DNA of 8,305 nt from Selenomonadaceae bacterium (GTDB lineage: Bacteria; Bacillota; Negativicutes; Selenomonadales; Selenomonadaceae): NCBI GenBank assembly GCA_016280345.1, contig JAEEGN010000070.1, positions 1-8,305 of the forward strand, given 5' to 3'. The notes under the pieces were generated by a model. The model saw only the letters and a program-made list of their open reading frames with translations. It was not told where the DNA came from and ran no database searches. The position numbers and the translations under genes are program-made. Below are positions 1 through 5,552 of the stretch, piece after piece. The stretch's first letter is position 1, and each line of letters begins with the position of its first letter.

Positions 1-111
1 CCCGGCGGATACAAGTTCTTTGACTATGTCAAGGCCGGTGTTCCGCTGGTTCTCGTTTCCTTCGTCGTTTCCCTGATCGTCATTCCTATCGTCTGGCCGT
101 TCTTCCCCTGA
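1..111 (+). CDS. C-terminal end of a SLC13/DASS-type anion permease (partial)
   Basis: The first 36 codons are open in frame 1 and end at TGA 109-111; the start lies outside the window. The visible tail has a short polar part (PGGYKFFDYVKAG), then a single hydrophobic segment of about 20 residues ending in VWPFFP. A 'GGY-F-DY-K-G-P' turn followed by a last membrane helix ending in 'P(I/L)xWPF' is typical of the C-terminus of SLC13 (divalent anion:Na+ symporter) permeases, which carry di- and tricarboxylates or sulfate across the cytoplasmic membrane. The substrate cannot be told from this fragment. The gene is followed by a strong terminator, so it ends its transcription unit and is not co-transcribed with rny. 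Another multi-helix anion transporter of the same superfamily is possible. Confidence 0.7.
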   Translation, partial: PGGYKFFDYVKAGVPLVLVSFVVSLIVIPIVWPFFP

Positions 112-165
112 TCGGGCGCTGGCCGGGAACCCCGTAAAACTCGTCAAACAAGAATTTCCCTACGC

Positions 166-200
166 AAAAAGGAGAGAAGCCGTTGCTTCTCTCCTTTTTA
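166..200 (+). terminator. Perfect inverted-repeat intrinsic terminator, probably bidirectional
   Basis: AAAAAGGAGAGAAGC (166-180) and GCTTCTCTCCTTTTT (185-199) are perfectly complementary over 15 bases, with a 4-base CGTT loop. The stem ends in a T run on the + strand and, because of the A run on the left arm, also on the - strand. It lies 55 bases after the permease stop codon and should end that transcript. Confidence 0.93.
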
Positions 201-210
201 CGTGCTTATC

Positions 211-274
211 GTGCCGGTTTAATTCTTTCGAGCGGGAGAAAGTGGCAGCGGCACGCGTAACGTGCCACCGGCAC
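211..274. repeat. Nested inverted repeats able to form a three-way junction
   Basis: GTGCCGGT (211-218) is perfectly complementary to ACCGGCAC (267-274). Enclosed are two further hairpins: CTTTC / GAAAG (225-229 and 238-242) and GGCACG / CGTGCC (250-255 and 261-266, loop CGTAA). The three helices do not overlap, so they can form together as a three-way junction. Whether it is transcribed is unknown: I see no clear promoter between the upstream terminator and this structure. Confidence 0.45.
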
Positions 275-444
275 ATTACGGGCCGAAAGACGGATGAGGG
301 GCGCGGAGGGATTTCGTTCCGCAAAAAAATTGACACTGTGACAAGCGTTTTGTTCAGTAGAAAAAATCGAAAATTGCCGGAAAAAAACAGAATAAATCCC
401 GAAATATCAGGATTCTTGCCCTTCGCGGCCATTGACTAGTTTGT

Positions 445-480
445 CTTTTTGACTTTTTATCGTCACCCACAATCAAAAAG
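445..480. repeat. 8-base perfect inverted repeat with 20-base spacer
   Basis: CTTTTTGA at 445-452 and TCAAAAAG at 473-480 are perfect reverse complements, about 70-100 bases upstream of the rny -35. This could be an operator for a dimeric regulator or a weak hairpin. An AT-rich repeat of this length can also arise by chance. Confidence 0.3.
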
Positions 481-551
481 TTCCGCTGCTCGCGCGAAGC
501 ACGATCCGGCTTCCGGGCAGAAAAAAATCGCGGCGTTGGCAAGGCTCTTTC

Positions 552-580
552 TTGACACTTCCCGGAAAAAATCATAGAAT
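552..580 (+). promoter_or_regulatory. Sigma-70/sigma-A-type promoter of rny
   Basis: TTGACA (552-557, perfect -35), a 17-base spacer, and TAGAAT (575-580, 5 of 6 matches to the -10). Transcription should start near 587, leaving a leader of about 78 bases before rny. It is the best promoter match in the long non-coding interval and is correctly oriented. Confidence 0.82.
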
Positions 581-586
581 ATAGTA

Positions 587-664
587 GTATAGTTTTGCCA
601 CATGCTATACATCCTGCAATGATGTTCCCTGCCTTAAAAGGCAAAAGAAAAACAAAAAAGGGGG
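587..664 (+). promoter_or_regulatory. Structured 5' leader of rny with alternative pairings
   Basis: Three pairings are visible. GTATAG (587-592) pairs with CTATAC (605-610), placing a hairpin at the predicted 5' end of the mRNA. Its loop carries TTTTGCC (593-599), perfectly complementary to GGCAAAA (640-646), which would make a pseudoknot just upstream of the ribosome binding site. TGCCT (630-634) pairs with AGGCA (639-643), a hairpin that uses the same bases and so excludes the pseudoknot. A purine-rich A/G tract (643-664) follows and serves as the ribosome binding region. The function is inferred. Confidence 0.45.
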
Positions 665-2209
665 TTGAGAATTATTGTAGAACTATCTTTAGCGGTTATT
701 CTGGCGCTTGTCGTCGGGGCGGGGGGCGGCTACTACCTGCGCAAGACGCAGGGGGAGGCGCAGATCGGCTCCGCCGAGGAGGAAGCGAAGCGCATCGTGG
801 CCGAGGCTGAGGCCAAGGGCGAAGCGAAGAAGAAGGAGGCCCTGGCCGAGGCGAAGGAAGATATCCACCGCCTGCGGCAGGAGCTCGACCGGGACACGAA
901 GGAGCGCAAGAGCGAGATGGCCCGCCAGGACCGCCGGCTGGCGCAGAAGGAAGAGAACCTCGACCACAAGCTGGACGCCCTGGAGAAGAAAGAGGAGGCG
1001 CTGATCGCCAAGGACGAGGAGCTCGAGAAGGAGCGCCAGACCATCGCTCATCTCCACGAGAAGCAGAAGGCGGAGCTCGAGCGCATTTCCCAGATGACGA
1101 CGGAGGACGCCAAGGCGATGCTGATGGCGGAGGCCGAGTCGGAAATGCAGCACGAGAAGGCCAAGATGATCAAGGAATACGAGCAGCAGGCGAAGGACGA
1201 GGCCGACAAGCGGGCACGGGATATCGTGTCCCAGGCGATCCAGCGCTGCGCTGCCGATCAGGTAGCGGAGACGACGGTTTCGGTTGTCGCGCTGCCCAAC
1301 GACGAGATGAAGGGCCGCATCATCGGCCGCGAGGGCCGCAATATCCGGGCGCTGGAGACGCTGACGGGCGTCGATCTCGTCATTGACGATACGCCGGAAG
1401 CGGTGACGCTGTCGGGGTTCGATCCGGTTCGCCGCGAGGTGGCCCGCATCGCGCTGGAGAAGCTCATCACCGACGGGCGCATCCATCCGGCCCGCATCGA
1501 GGAAATGGTGGAAAAGGCGCGGCGCGAAGTCGATCAGCGCATCAAGGAAGCGGGCGAGCAGGCGACGTTCGATACCGGCGTCCACGGCCTGCACCCGGAG
1601 CTGGTGAAGCTCCTGGGGCGCCTCAAATACCGCACGAGTTACGGGCAGAACGTGCTCAACCACTCCATCGAGGTTTCCCATCTGGCCGGCGTCATGGCGG
1701 CGGAACTGGGCGTCGACGTGATGCTGGCGAAGCGCGGCGGCCTGCTTCACGATATCGGCAAGTCCATCGACCGTGAAGGCGAAGGGACGCACGTTTCCAT
1801 CGGCGTTGACATCGCCCGCAAGTACCGCGAGTCGAAGGATGTCATCAACGCCATCGCCGCCCATCACGGCGACGAGGAGGCAACGACGGTAGAGTCGGTG
1901 CTGGTGGCCGCGGCGGACGCCATCTCGGCAGCCCGTCCGGGGGCGCGGCGCGAGAGCCTGGAGTCGTACCTCAAGCGCCTCACGCGGCTGGAAGAGATTG
2001 CCAAGTCTTTCGACGGCGTCGAAAACTGCTACGCGATCCAGGCCGGCCGTGAGATCCGCGTCATGGTGAAGCCGGACAAGGTGGACGATGTGGCGTCCGT
2101 TGCCCTGGCGCATGACGTGGTCAAAAAGATCGAGGCCGAGCTGGAATATCCGGGCCAGATCAAGGCGACCATCATTCGCGAAACCCGCGTGGTTGACTAC
2201 GCGAAGTAA
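665..2209 (+). CDS. rny: Ribonuclease Y
   Basis: RNase Y is the membrane-anchored endoribonuclease that initiates decay and processing of many mRNAs in Bacillota. The 514-residue product matches the usual length (about 520). In order it has an N-terminal membrane anchor (residues 4-23), a long charged coiled coil (about 28-200), a KH RNA-binding domain with the GxxG-type motif GRIIGREG (about 217-224), and a metal-dependent HD domain with H333, the catalytic pair H362-D363 (LLHDIGK) and HH at 400-401. The C-terminal domain ends in VVDYAK. The gene has its own promoter and a hairpin terminator, so it is probably mainly monocistronic. The start is uncertain: TTG at 665 is the only standard start codon between the in-frame stop TAA (635-637) and the anchor, but it touches the G-run of the Shine-Dalgarno. 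ATT at 671, two codons in, has better spacing. Identity is certain; the exact N-terminus is not. Confidence 0.97.
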   Translation: MRIIVELSLAVILALVVGAGGGYYLRKTQGEAQIGSAEEEAKRIVAEAEAKGEAKKKEALAEAKEDIHRLRQELDRDTKERKSEMARQDRRLAQKEENLDHKLDALEKKEEALIAKDEELEKERQTIAHLHEKQKAELERISQMTTEDAKAMLMAEAESEMQHEKAKMIKEYEQQAKDEADKRARDIVSQAIQRCAADQVAETTVSVVALPNDEMKGRIIGREGRNIRALETLTGVDLVIDDTPEAVTLSGFDPVRREVARIALEKLITDGRIHPARIEEMVEKARREVDQRIKEAGEQATFDTGVHGLHPELVKLLGRLKYRTSYGQNVLNHSIEVSHLAGVMAAELGVDVMLAKRGGLLHDIGKSIDREGEGTHVSIGVDIARKYRESKDVINAIAAHHGDEEATTVESVLVAAADAISAARPGARRESLESYLKRLTRLEEIAKSFDGVENCYAIQAGREIRVMVKPDKVDDVASVALAHDVVKKIEAELEYPGQIKATIIRETRVVDYAK

Positions 2210-2221
2210 ACGGTATATAGT
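2193..2221 (+). promoter_or_regulatory. Putative promoter overlapping the rny stop codon
   Basis: TTGACT (2193-2198), a 17-base spacer and TATAGT (2216-2221) match a sigma-A promoter at 5 of 6 positions in each box. The -35 lies in the last codons of rny. Transcription would begin near 2228, immediately before the terminator hairpin, so any transcript must read through that hairpin to reach the 174-aa gene. It is the only promoter candidate I find for the 2322-3630 unit. Confidence 0.5.
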
Positions 2222-2231
2222 ATAGGTAGCT

Positions 2232-2276
2232 GAGGGAGGATGCAGGAAAAAGCGTTCAGCATCCTCCCTTTCTTTA
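2232..2276 (+). terminator. Intrinsic terminator after rny, possibly acting as an attenuator
   Basis: AGGGAGGATGC (2233-2243) pairs perfectly with GCATCCTCCCT (2259-2269) across a 15-base loop, followed by a T-rich tail (TTTCTTT, 2269-2275). It should end the rny transcript. Because a promoter-like sequence ends only about 10 bases upstream, it could also attenuate transcription into the downstream pair. Confidence 0.85.
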
Positions 2277-2289
2277 CAGGAATACGCCG

Positions 2290-2314
2290 GCCCGGGACGG
2301 GCGGGGACAGGGGG
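2290..2314 (+). promoter_or_regulatory. G-quadruplex motif containing the Shine-Dalgarno of the 174-aa gene
   Basis: Four G runs, GGG (2294-2296), GGG (2299-2301), GGGG (2303-2306) and GGGGG (2310-2314), are joined by loops of 2, 1 and 3 bases, fitting the standard G3+N1-7 quadruplex pattern. The last run is the core of the Shine-Dalgarno AGGGGG (2309-2314), 7 bases before ATG 2322. A hairpin GCCCG-GGA-CGGGC (2290-2302) uses the first two runs and would compete with the quadruplex. The motif is seen directly; a role in translation is inferred. Confidence 0.5.
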
Positions 2315-2321
2315 TGCGTTC

Positions 2322-2846
2322 ATGGTCAGCTTACGGCAGGGAAAGAAGCCGAATATCGACGGGATCAATCTGCTGGTCTCGATCCTTGTCTGTTACCCGG
2401 AGATCGGCACGGTGAGCTATGAGCCGACGGACGACGCTCTTCATTTCTCCTTCGCCCTGAAGGAGGTGCCGCAGCGTTCCACCTATGAGAGAGTCGGCAG
2501 TCTCATCAAGGAAAGCATCCTGACGTATCACAATCTGGAGGGCTTTTCCGGCGGACGCATCGAGATTTTCCTGGAGGGGCAGGGCCATACGGCGTTTTTC
2601 CATATCATCCGCGACGTCCGCTCCATTTCCCAGGGCGAGATCAGCATGATCTCCACCATCATGCGCGAGCATTTCGAGAATATCCTCATCGTGGACCCGG
2701 ACAGCCAGCCGGAGGATTTCGAGTTCGACCTGGCGGCCCACGAGGAGGCCATTGACCACATGATCGGCACGCTGAAGATTTCCCGCGTCGCCAACCGGAT
2801 GATCGGGATACGCGAGGAAGGCCGCGTGCTGGTGTTCAACAAGTGA
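2322..2846 (+). CDS. Conserved-looking hypothetical protein, 174 aa, between rny and the ymdB homologue
   Basis: I do not recognise this protein. It is a soluble-looking alpha/beta protein with no signal peptide, membrane segment or cysteine-rich cluster. It starts with a basic stretch (MVSLRQGKKPN), then a hydrophobic helix-like segment (INLLVSILVCYPEIG, about 16-30). Alternating strand-like segments follow (LHFSFAL, RIEIFLEG, AFFHIIRDV), then a helix about 109-118 (SMISTIMREH), an acidic segment rich in D and E (about 126-143) and a basic C-terminal part (ISRVANRMIGIREEGRVLVFNK). Codon use and GC bias match its neighbours, and the start ATG has a good Shine-Dalgarno (2309-2314, spacing 7). 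Its stop codon is embedded in the Shine-Dalgarno of the next gene, 7 bases away, so the two are co-transcribed and probably translationally coupled. That the ORF is real is well supported; a link to RNA turnover or YmdB function is inference from position only. Confidence 0.85.
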   Translation: MVSLRQGKKPNIDGINLLVSILVCYPEIGTVSYEPTDDALHFSFALKEVPQRSTYERVGSLIKESILTYHNLEGFSGGRIEIFLEGQGHTAFFHIIRDVRSISQGEISMISTIMREHFENILIVDPDSQPEDFEFDLAAHEEAIDHMIGTLKISRVANRMIGIREEGRVLVFNK

Positions 2847-2853
2847 GGGAACC

Positions 2854-3630
2854 ATGAAGATATTGATGGCAGGAGACGTTATCGGCCGCCCGGGCAGGGC
2901 GGCCTTTGCTCGTTATACGCCCCGTCTGCGGAAGGAGAAGGCCATCGACCTGGTGGTCGTGAACGGCGAGAACGCCGCCGGCGGCAAGGGGCTGACGGAG
3001 CCGGTCTTCGACGAGCTGCTGCGCGGCGGCGCCGATATCGTGACCAGCGGCAACCACATCTGGGACAAGAAGGAGGTGGCGGCCATCATCGACCGGGAGC
3101 CGTATCTGGTGCGGCCGGCGAATTATCCCGAGGGGACGCCGGGCCGGGGGTGGTGCGTCTATCCCTGGCGGGGCGGCGACGTGGGCGTGGTGAACCTGGC
3201 CGGGCGGACCTTCATGCCGCCTCTGGACTGTCCCTTCCGGAAAGCGGAGGCGGCGCTGCGGGCGCTGCGGGACTGCCGCGTGATCGTGGTGGATTTTCAC
3301 GCCGAGGCGACGTCGGAGAAGCTGGCGCTGGGCTGGTATCTGGACGGCCGGGTCAGCGCCGTCGTCGGCACCCATACCCATATCCAGACGGCCGACGAGC
3401 GCGTCCTGCCCGGCGGCACCGCCTACGTCAGCGATCTGGGCATGGTCGGTCCCTGGAACTCGGTGCTGGGCGTCCGGACGGATATCATACTCCGGAAGTT
3501 CACCACCGGCCTGCCCACCCGCTTCGATCTGGCCGACGGCCCCTGCGTTTACTGCGCGCTCCTCGTCACCATCGACGAGACCACGGGCCGCGCCGCCGGA
3601 ATCGAACGCATCCAGATCCGGGAGGAATAG
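2854..3630 (+). CDS. ymdB: YmdB-family (TIGR00282) metallophosphoesterase
   Basis: A 258-residue cytoplasmic calcineurin-like phosphoesterase of the YmdB/DR1281 family. In Bacillus subtilis YmdB hydrolyses 2',3'-cyclic nucleotides, affects motility and biofilm expression, and is encoded next to rny. All expected metal and active-site residues are visible: D8 (GDVIGRPG), E39-N40 (NGENAAGGKG), N67-H68 (SGNHIWDK), H149 (DFHAEATSEK), and H174 and H176 (GTHTHIQTAD). The length is the family norm (about 260). ATG 2854 is preceded by GAGGGA overlapping the upstream stop codon, so translation is probably coupled to the 174-aa gene. No T-run terminator follows; the next gene instead has its own promoter. 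The family assignment is firm. The exact substrate and the equivalence to Bacillus YmdB are inferred from homology. Confidence 0.94.
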   Translation: MKILMAGDVIGRPGRAAFARYTPRLRKEKAIDLVVVNGENAAGGKGLTEPVFDELLRGGADIVTSGNHIWDKKEVAAIIDREPYLVRPANYPEGTPGRGWCVYPWRGGDVGVVNLAGRTFMPPLDCPFRKAEAALRALRDCRVIVVDFHAEATSEKLALGWYLDGRVSAVVGTHTHIQTADERVLPGGTAYVSDLGMVGPWNSVLGVRTDIILRKFTTGLPTRFDLADGPCVYCALLVTIDETTGRAAGIERIQIREE

Positions 3631-3723
3631 GCGCGGCGGGAAAAGCCCCGGGCGGGCGGGAGGAACCTGACGCATGGCGTTTTGTGCAAAGGAAGCCGCC
3701 GGGAAGAATACATGCCGTATCTC

Positions 3724-3757
3724 TTTACAAGCGGCGCCGGGTAGCGTATCATATAAT
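3724..3757 (+). promoter_or_regulatory. Promoter(s) for the c-di-GMP/queF/cobO/com operon
   Basis: TTTACA (3724-3729), a 17-base spacer and TATCAT (3747-3752) match a sigma-A promoter at 5 of 6 positions in each box. A perfect TATAAT (3752-3757) overlaps the end of that -10 and could be an alternative -10, although no good -35 lies 16-18 bases upstream of it. Transcription would begin at about 3759-3764, giving a leader of 60-65 bases with a small hairpin GGCG-GTA-CGCC (3785-3795). The 194-base gap containing it (3631-3824) holds no gene. Confidence 0.7.
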
Positions 3758-3824
3758 CAGGAAGCATCGATCGGACGAAACGCGGGCGGTACGCCAGACA
3801 GCCGCGGGAACAGGATGATGAGCC

Positions 3825-5552
3825 ATGAAGTCAGGGAAGCAAAAAGCCGGAGCCGGGCGGGGAAATCCGTTGCCGCCCCTCCTAAAACAGATCAAATTCT
3901 ATTTCGACGTCCTGACACGGTCCAGCGACGCCTATTTCTTCATGACGGATATCCGGAGCGGGCTGACGCTCCTGTCGGGGAACTGGGTGGAGGATTTCGG
4001 CCTGCCGGGGGAGAGTCTGCCGGATATGGACGCGGTGTGGACGCCGCTCCTGCATCCCGACGACGTGTCTCGCTACCGGAAGTCGATAGAGGACGTATTC
4101 GTGCGGCGGGTGACGGACGAGCACAACATCGACTACCGCGCCCGGGACCGGGAGGGTCGGTACGTCTGGGTGAAGTGCCGGGGCTCGGTGCTGCTGGACG
4201 AGGCAAAGAATCCGCATTTCTTCGGCGGCGTCATGATGCGTCTGGAGCAGCTGAACCAGGCGGACGGCGTGACCGGCCTTTTGAGCAAGGGGCCTTTCGA
4301 AGCGGCGGTGCGGGAGGCGCTGGACACGTTCCGTCGCACCGGCATCGGGGGGCAGATACTCCTTTTGGGCCTCGACAACTTCAAGATCGTCAACGAGACG
4401 TATAATCGCGCTTTCGGCGACCAGGTCCTGCGGGCAACGGCGGAGCAGATCGCCAATATCCTGCCGCCGGGAGCGAACCTCTACAAGCTGGACGGCGACG
4501 AGTTCGGCGTCATTTTGCCGGGGGCGGGAGAGGGCCAGGTGAACCGGCTGTTCCTGGCCGTCCAGACCTGCATGTCCCGCCAGCAGTTCATCGACGGCCG
4601 GATGTATTTCTGCACCATGTCGGGCGGTACGGTGGCGTATCCGCAGGGGGGCCGGGAGTACCAGGGACTCTACAAGCACGCCGAGGCGGCGCTGGACCTG
4701 GCGAAGCGCGACGGCAAGAACCAGAACGTGATTTTCACCCGGGAGCAGTACAACCGCTGGATGCGTTCCCTGGAAATGCGGGATACCATCAAGCGCAGCG
4801 TGGAGAACGGCTGCGAGGGCTTCTCCCTGTTCTACCAGCCCCAGGTGGACGCCGTCAGCCGGAAGCTGGTGGGGGCGGAGGCGCTGCTCCGCTGGAAGAA
4901 TCCCAAGGGGCGCATGGTGTCGCCGATGGAGTTCGTGCCCATCCTGGAAGAGACGAAGATGATCCTGCCGCTGGGCAAGTGGATCGTCGAGGAGGCCTGC
5001 AAGACCTGCAAGAAGTGGCGGGAGCGGGTGCCGGATTTCCGCATCAGCATCAACGTCTCCTACCCGCAGATCAAGGACGTGACCTTCTTCCCCTTCGTGG
5101 CCGATACCATCGAGAAGGTCGGCCTGCCGCCGGAGGCGGTGACGCTGGAGCTCACCGAGAGCATCATCGTTTCCGACTGGGGATTCCTGAACCAGCAGTT
5201 CGACGAGTTCCGCCATCAGGGGCTCCATATCGCCATGGACGACTTCGGCACCGGCTATTCGTCGCTGGCCTACCTCAAGAAGCTGTCCTGCGATATCGTC
5301 AAGGTGGACCGGGAATTCGTCAAGAACATCCGGGAGAAGGACTTCGACCGCCAATTGGTGAAGTACACGGTGGAGCTCTGCCACAGCCTGAATATCCGGG
5401 TCTGCATCGAGGGCGTGGAGGACGAGCCGGTGTATGACATCGTGACGAAGGACTGCCGGGCGGACTTCATTCAGGGCTATTTCTTCGGCCGCCCGGTGTC
5501 GGAGCGTGATTTCGTGGAAATGTACATCGACAAGGACGGAGGGACGCTATGA
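3825..5552 (+). CDS. PAS-GGDEF-EAL protein, probable c-di-GMP phosphodiesterase
   Basis: A 575-residue cytoplasmic signalling protein without membrane segments. An N-terminal PAS domain (about 34-145, with the HPDDV motif near 77-81) is followed by a GGDEF domain (about 150-300) and an EAL domain (about 320-570). The EAL domain, which cleaves cyclic di-GMP to pGpG, has every catalytic and metal residue I can check: E352 (EAL), N410, E442 and E445 (ELTES), D472-D473 (DDFGTG), K493, E529 and E532 (EGVE) and Q550 (QGY). The GGDEF domain looks inactive as a cyclase: its signature is DGDEF (223-227), the first metal-binding Asp of the DxD motif is Gly (G182, in GLDNF), and I see no RxxD inhibitory site. 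It may bind GTP and tune the EAL domain, as in other composite proteins. ATG 3825 has AGGA at 3812-3815 (spacing 9). It heads a tight gene run; its stop overlaps the queF start by 4 bases. Confidence 0.93.
   Translation: MKSGKQKAGAGRGNPLPPLLKQIKFYFDVLTRSSDAYFFMTDIRSGLTLLSGNWVEDFGLPGESLPDMDAVWTPLLHPDDVSRYRKSIEDVFVRRVTDEHNIDYRARDREGRYVWVKCRGSVLLDEAKNPHFFGGVMMRLEQLNQADGVTGLLSKGPFEAAVREALDTFRRTGIGGQILLLGLDNFKIVNETYNRAFGDQVLRATAEQIANILPPGANLYKLDGDEFGVILPGAGEGQVNRLFLAVQTCMSRQQFIDGRMYFCTMSGGTVAYPQGGREYQGLYKHAEAALDLAKRDGKNQNVIFTREQYNRWMRSLEMRDTIKRSVENGCEGFSLFYQPQVDAVSRKLVGAEALLRWKNPKGRMVSPMEFVPILEETKMILPLGKWIVEEACKTCKKWRERVPDFRISINVSYPQIKDVTFFPFVADTIEKVGLPPEAVTLELTESIIVSDWGFLNQQFDEFRHQGLHIAMDDFGTGYSSLAYLKKLSCDIVKVDREFVKNIREKDFDRQLVKYTVELCHSLNIRVCIEGVEDEPVYDIVTKDCRADFIQGYFFGRPVSERDFVEMYIDKDGGTL

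Larger units (their letters stand above)
201..551. other. Non-coding interval with several inverted repeats
   Basis: About 350 bases between the terminator and the rny promoter hold no ORF with a convincing start, ribosome binding site or recognisable product. The tract is clearly more AT-rich than the genes, especially 321-480. It contains a nested inverted-repeat cluster (211-274), an imperfect hairpin AATCC-C-GA / TC-A-GGATT (395-414), an imperfect palindrome around TTGACACTGTGACAA (330-344), and an 8-base perfect inverted repeat CTTTTTGA / TCAAAAAG (445-452 and 473-480). TTGACA at 330-335 has no good -10 at 16-18 bases. I recognise no riboswitch, T-box or known small RNA here. Confidence 0.7.

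Noticed and set aside
303..329. Hairpin GCGGA/TCCGC followed by AAAAAAA
   Set aside because: The stem is only 5 base pairs and is followed by A rather than T on the + strand; on the - strand the T run comes before the stem, so it is not a terminator.
242..439. Small + strand ORF (GTG start, 65 codons) in the non-coding interval
   Set aside because: GGGAG lies only 3 bases before the GTG, the product is a basic, unrecognised sequence, and the frame runs through the hairpin region. It cannot be told from chance.
160..644. Two - strand ORFs (160-432 and 354-644) in the same interval
   Set aside because: Neither has a clear ribosome binding site; one runs through the terminator stem and the other through the rny promoter.
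689..2368. Long antisense open frame (559 codons) opposite rny
   Set aside because: It lies wholly opposite a gene with full family motifs, and its product is a Leu/Arg/His-rich sequence with no recognisable domain, as expected from antisense frames in GC-rich DNA.
3638..3660. G-run cluster after the ymdB homologue
   Set aside because: One loop is 9 bases, beyond the usual limit of 7, and the CCCC within it would pair with the G runs. Expected by chance in DNA this GC-rich.
3758..3824. Possible c-di-GMP (GEMM) riboswitch in the leader of the GGDEF-EAL gene
   Set aside because: The leader is too short and lacks the conserved GEMM core; only a 4-base-pair hairpin is visible.
3674..4405. + strand frame starting in the gap before the GGDEF-EAL gene
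   Set aside because: No ribosome binding site, starts upstream of the likely promoter, and runs over the PAS and GGDEF coding region with a Gly/Arg-rich out-of-frame product.
3882..5384. Long antisense open frame (500 codons) opposite the GGDEF-EAL gene
   Set aside because: Composition is the mirror image of the sense gene's codon bias, with no motif and no ribosome binding site.
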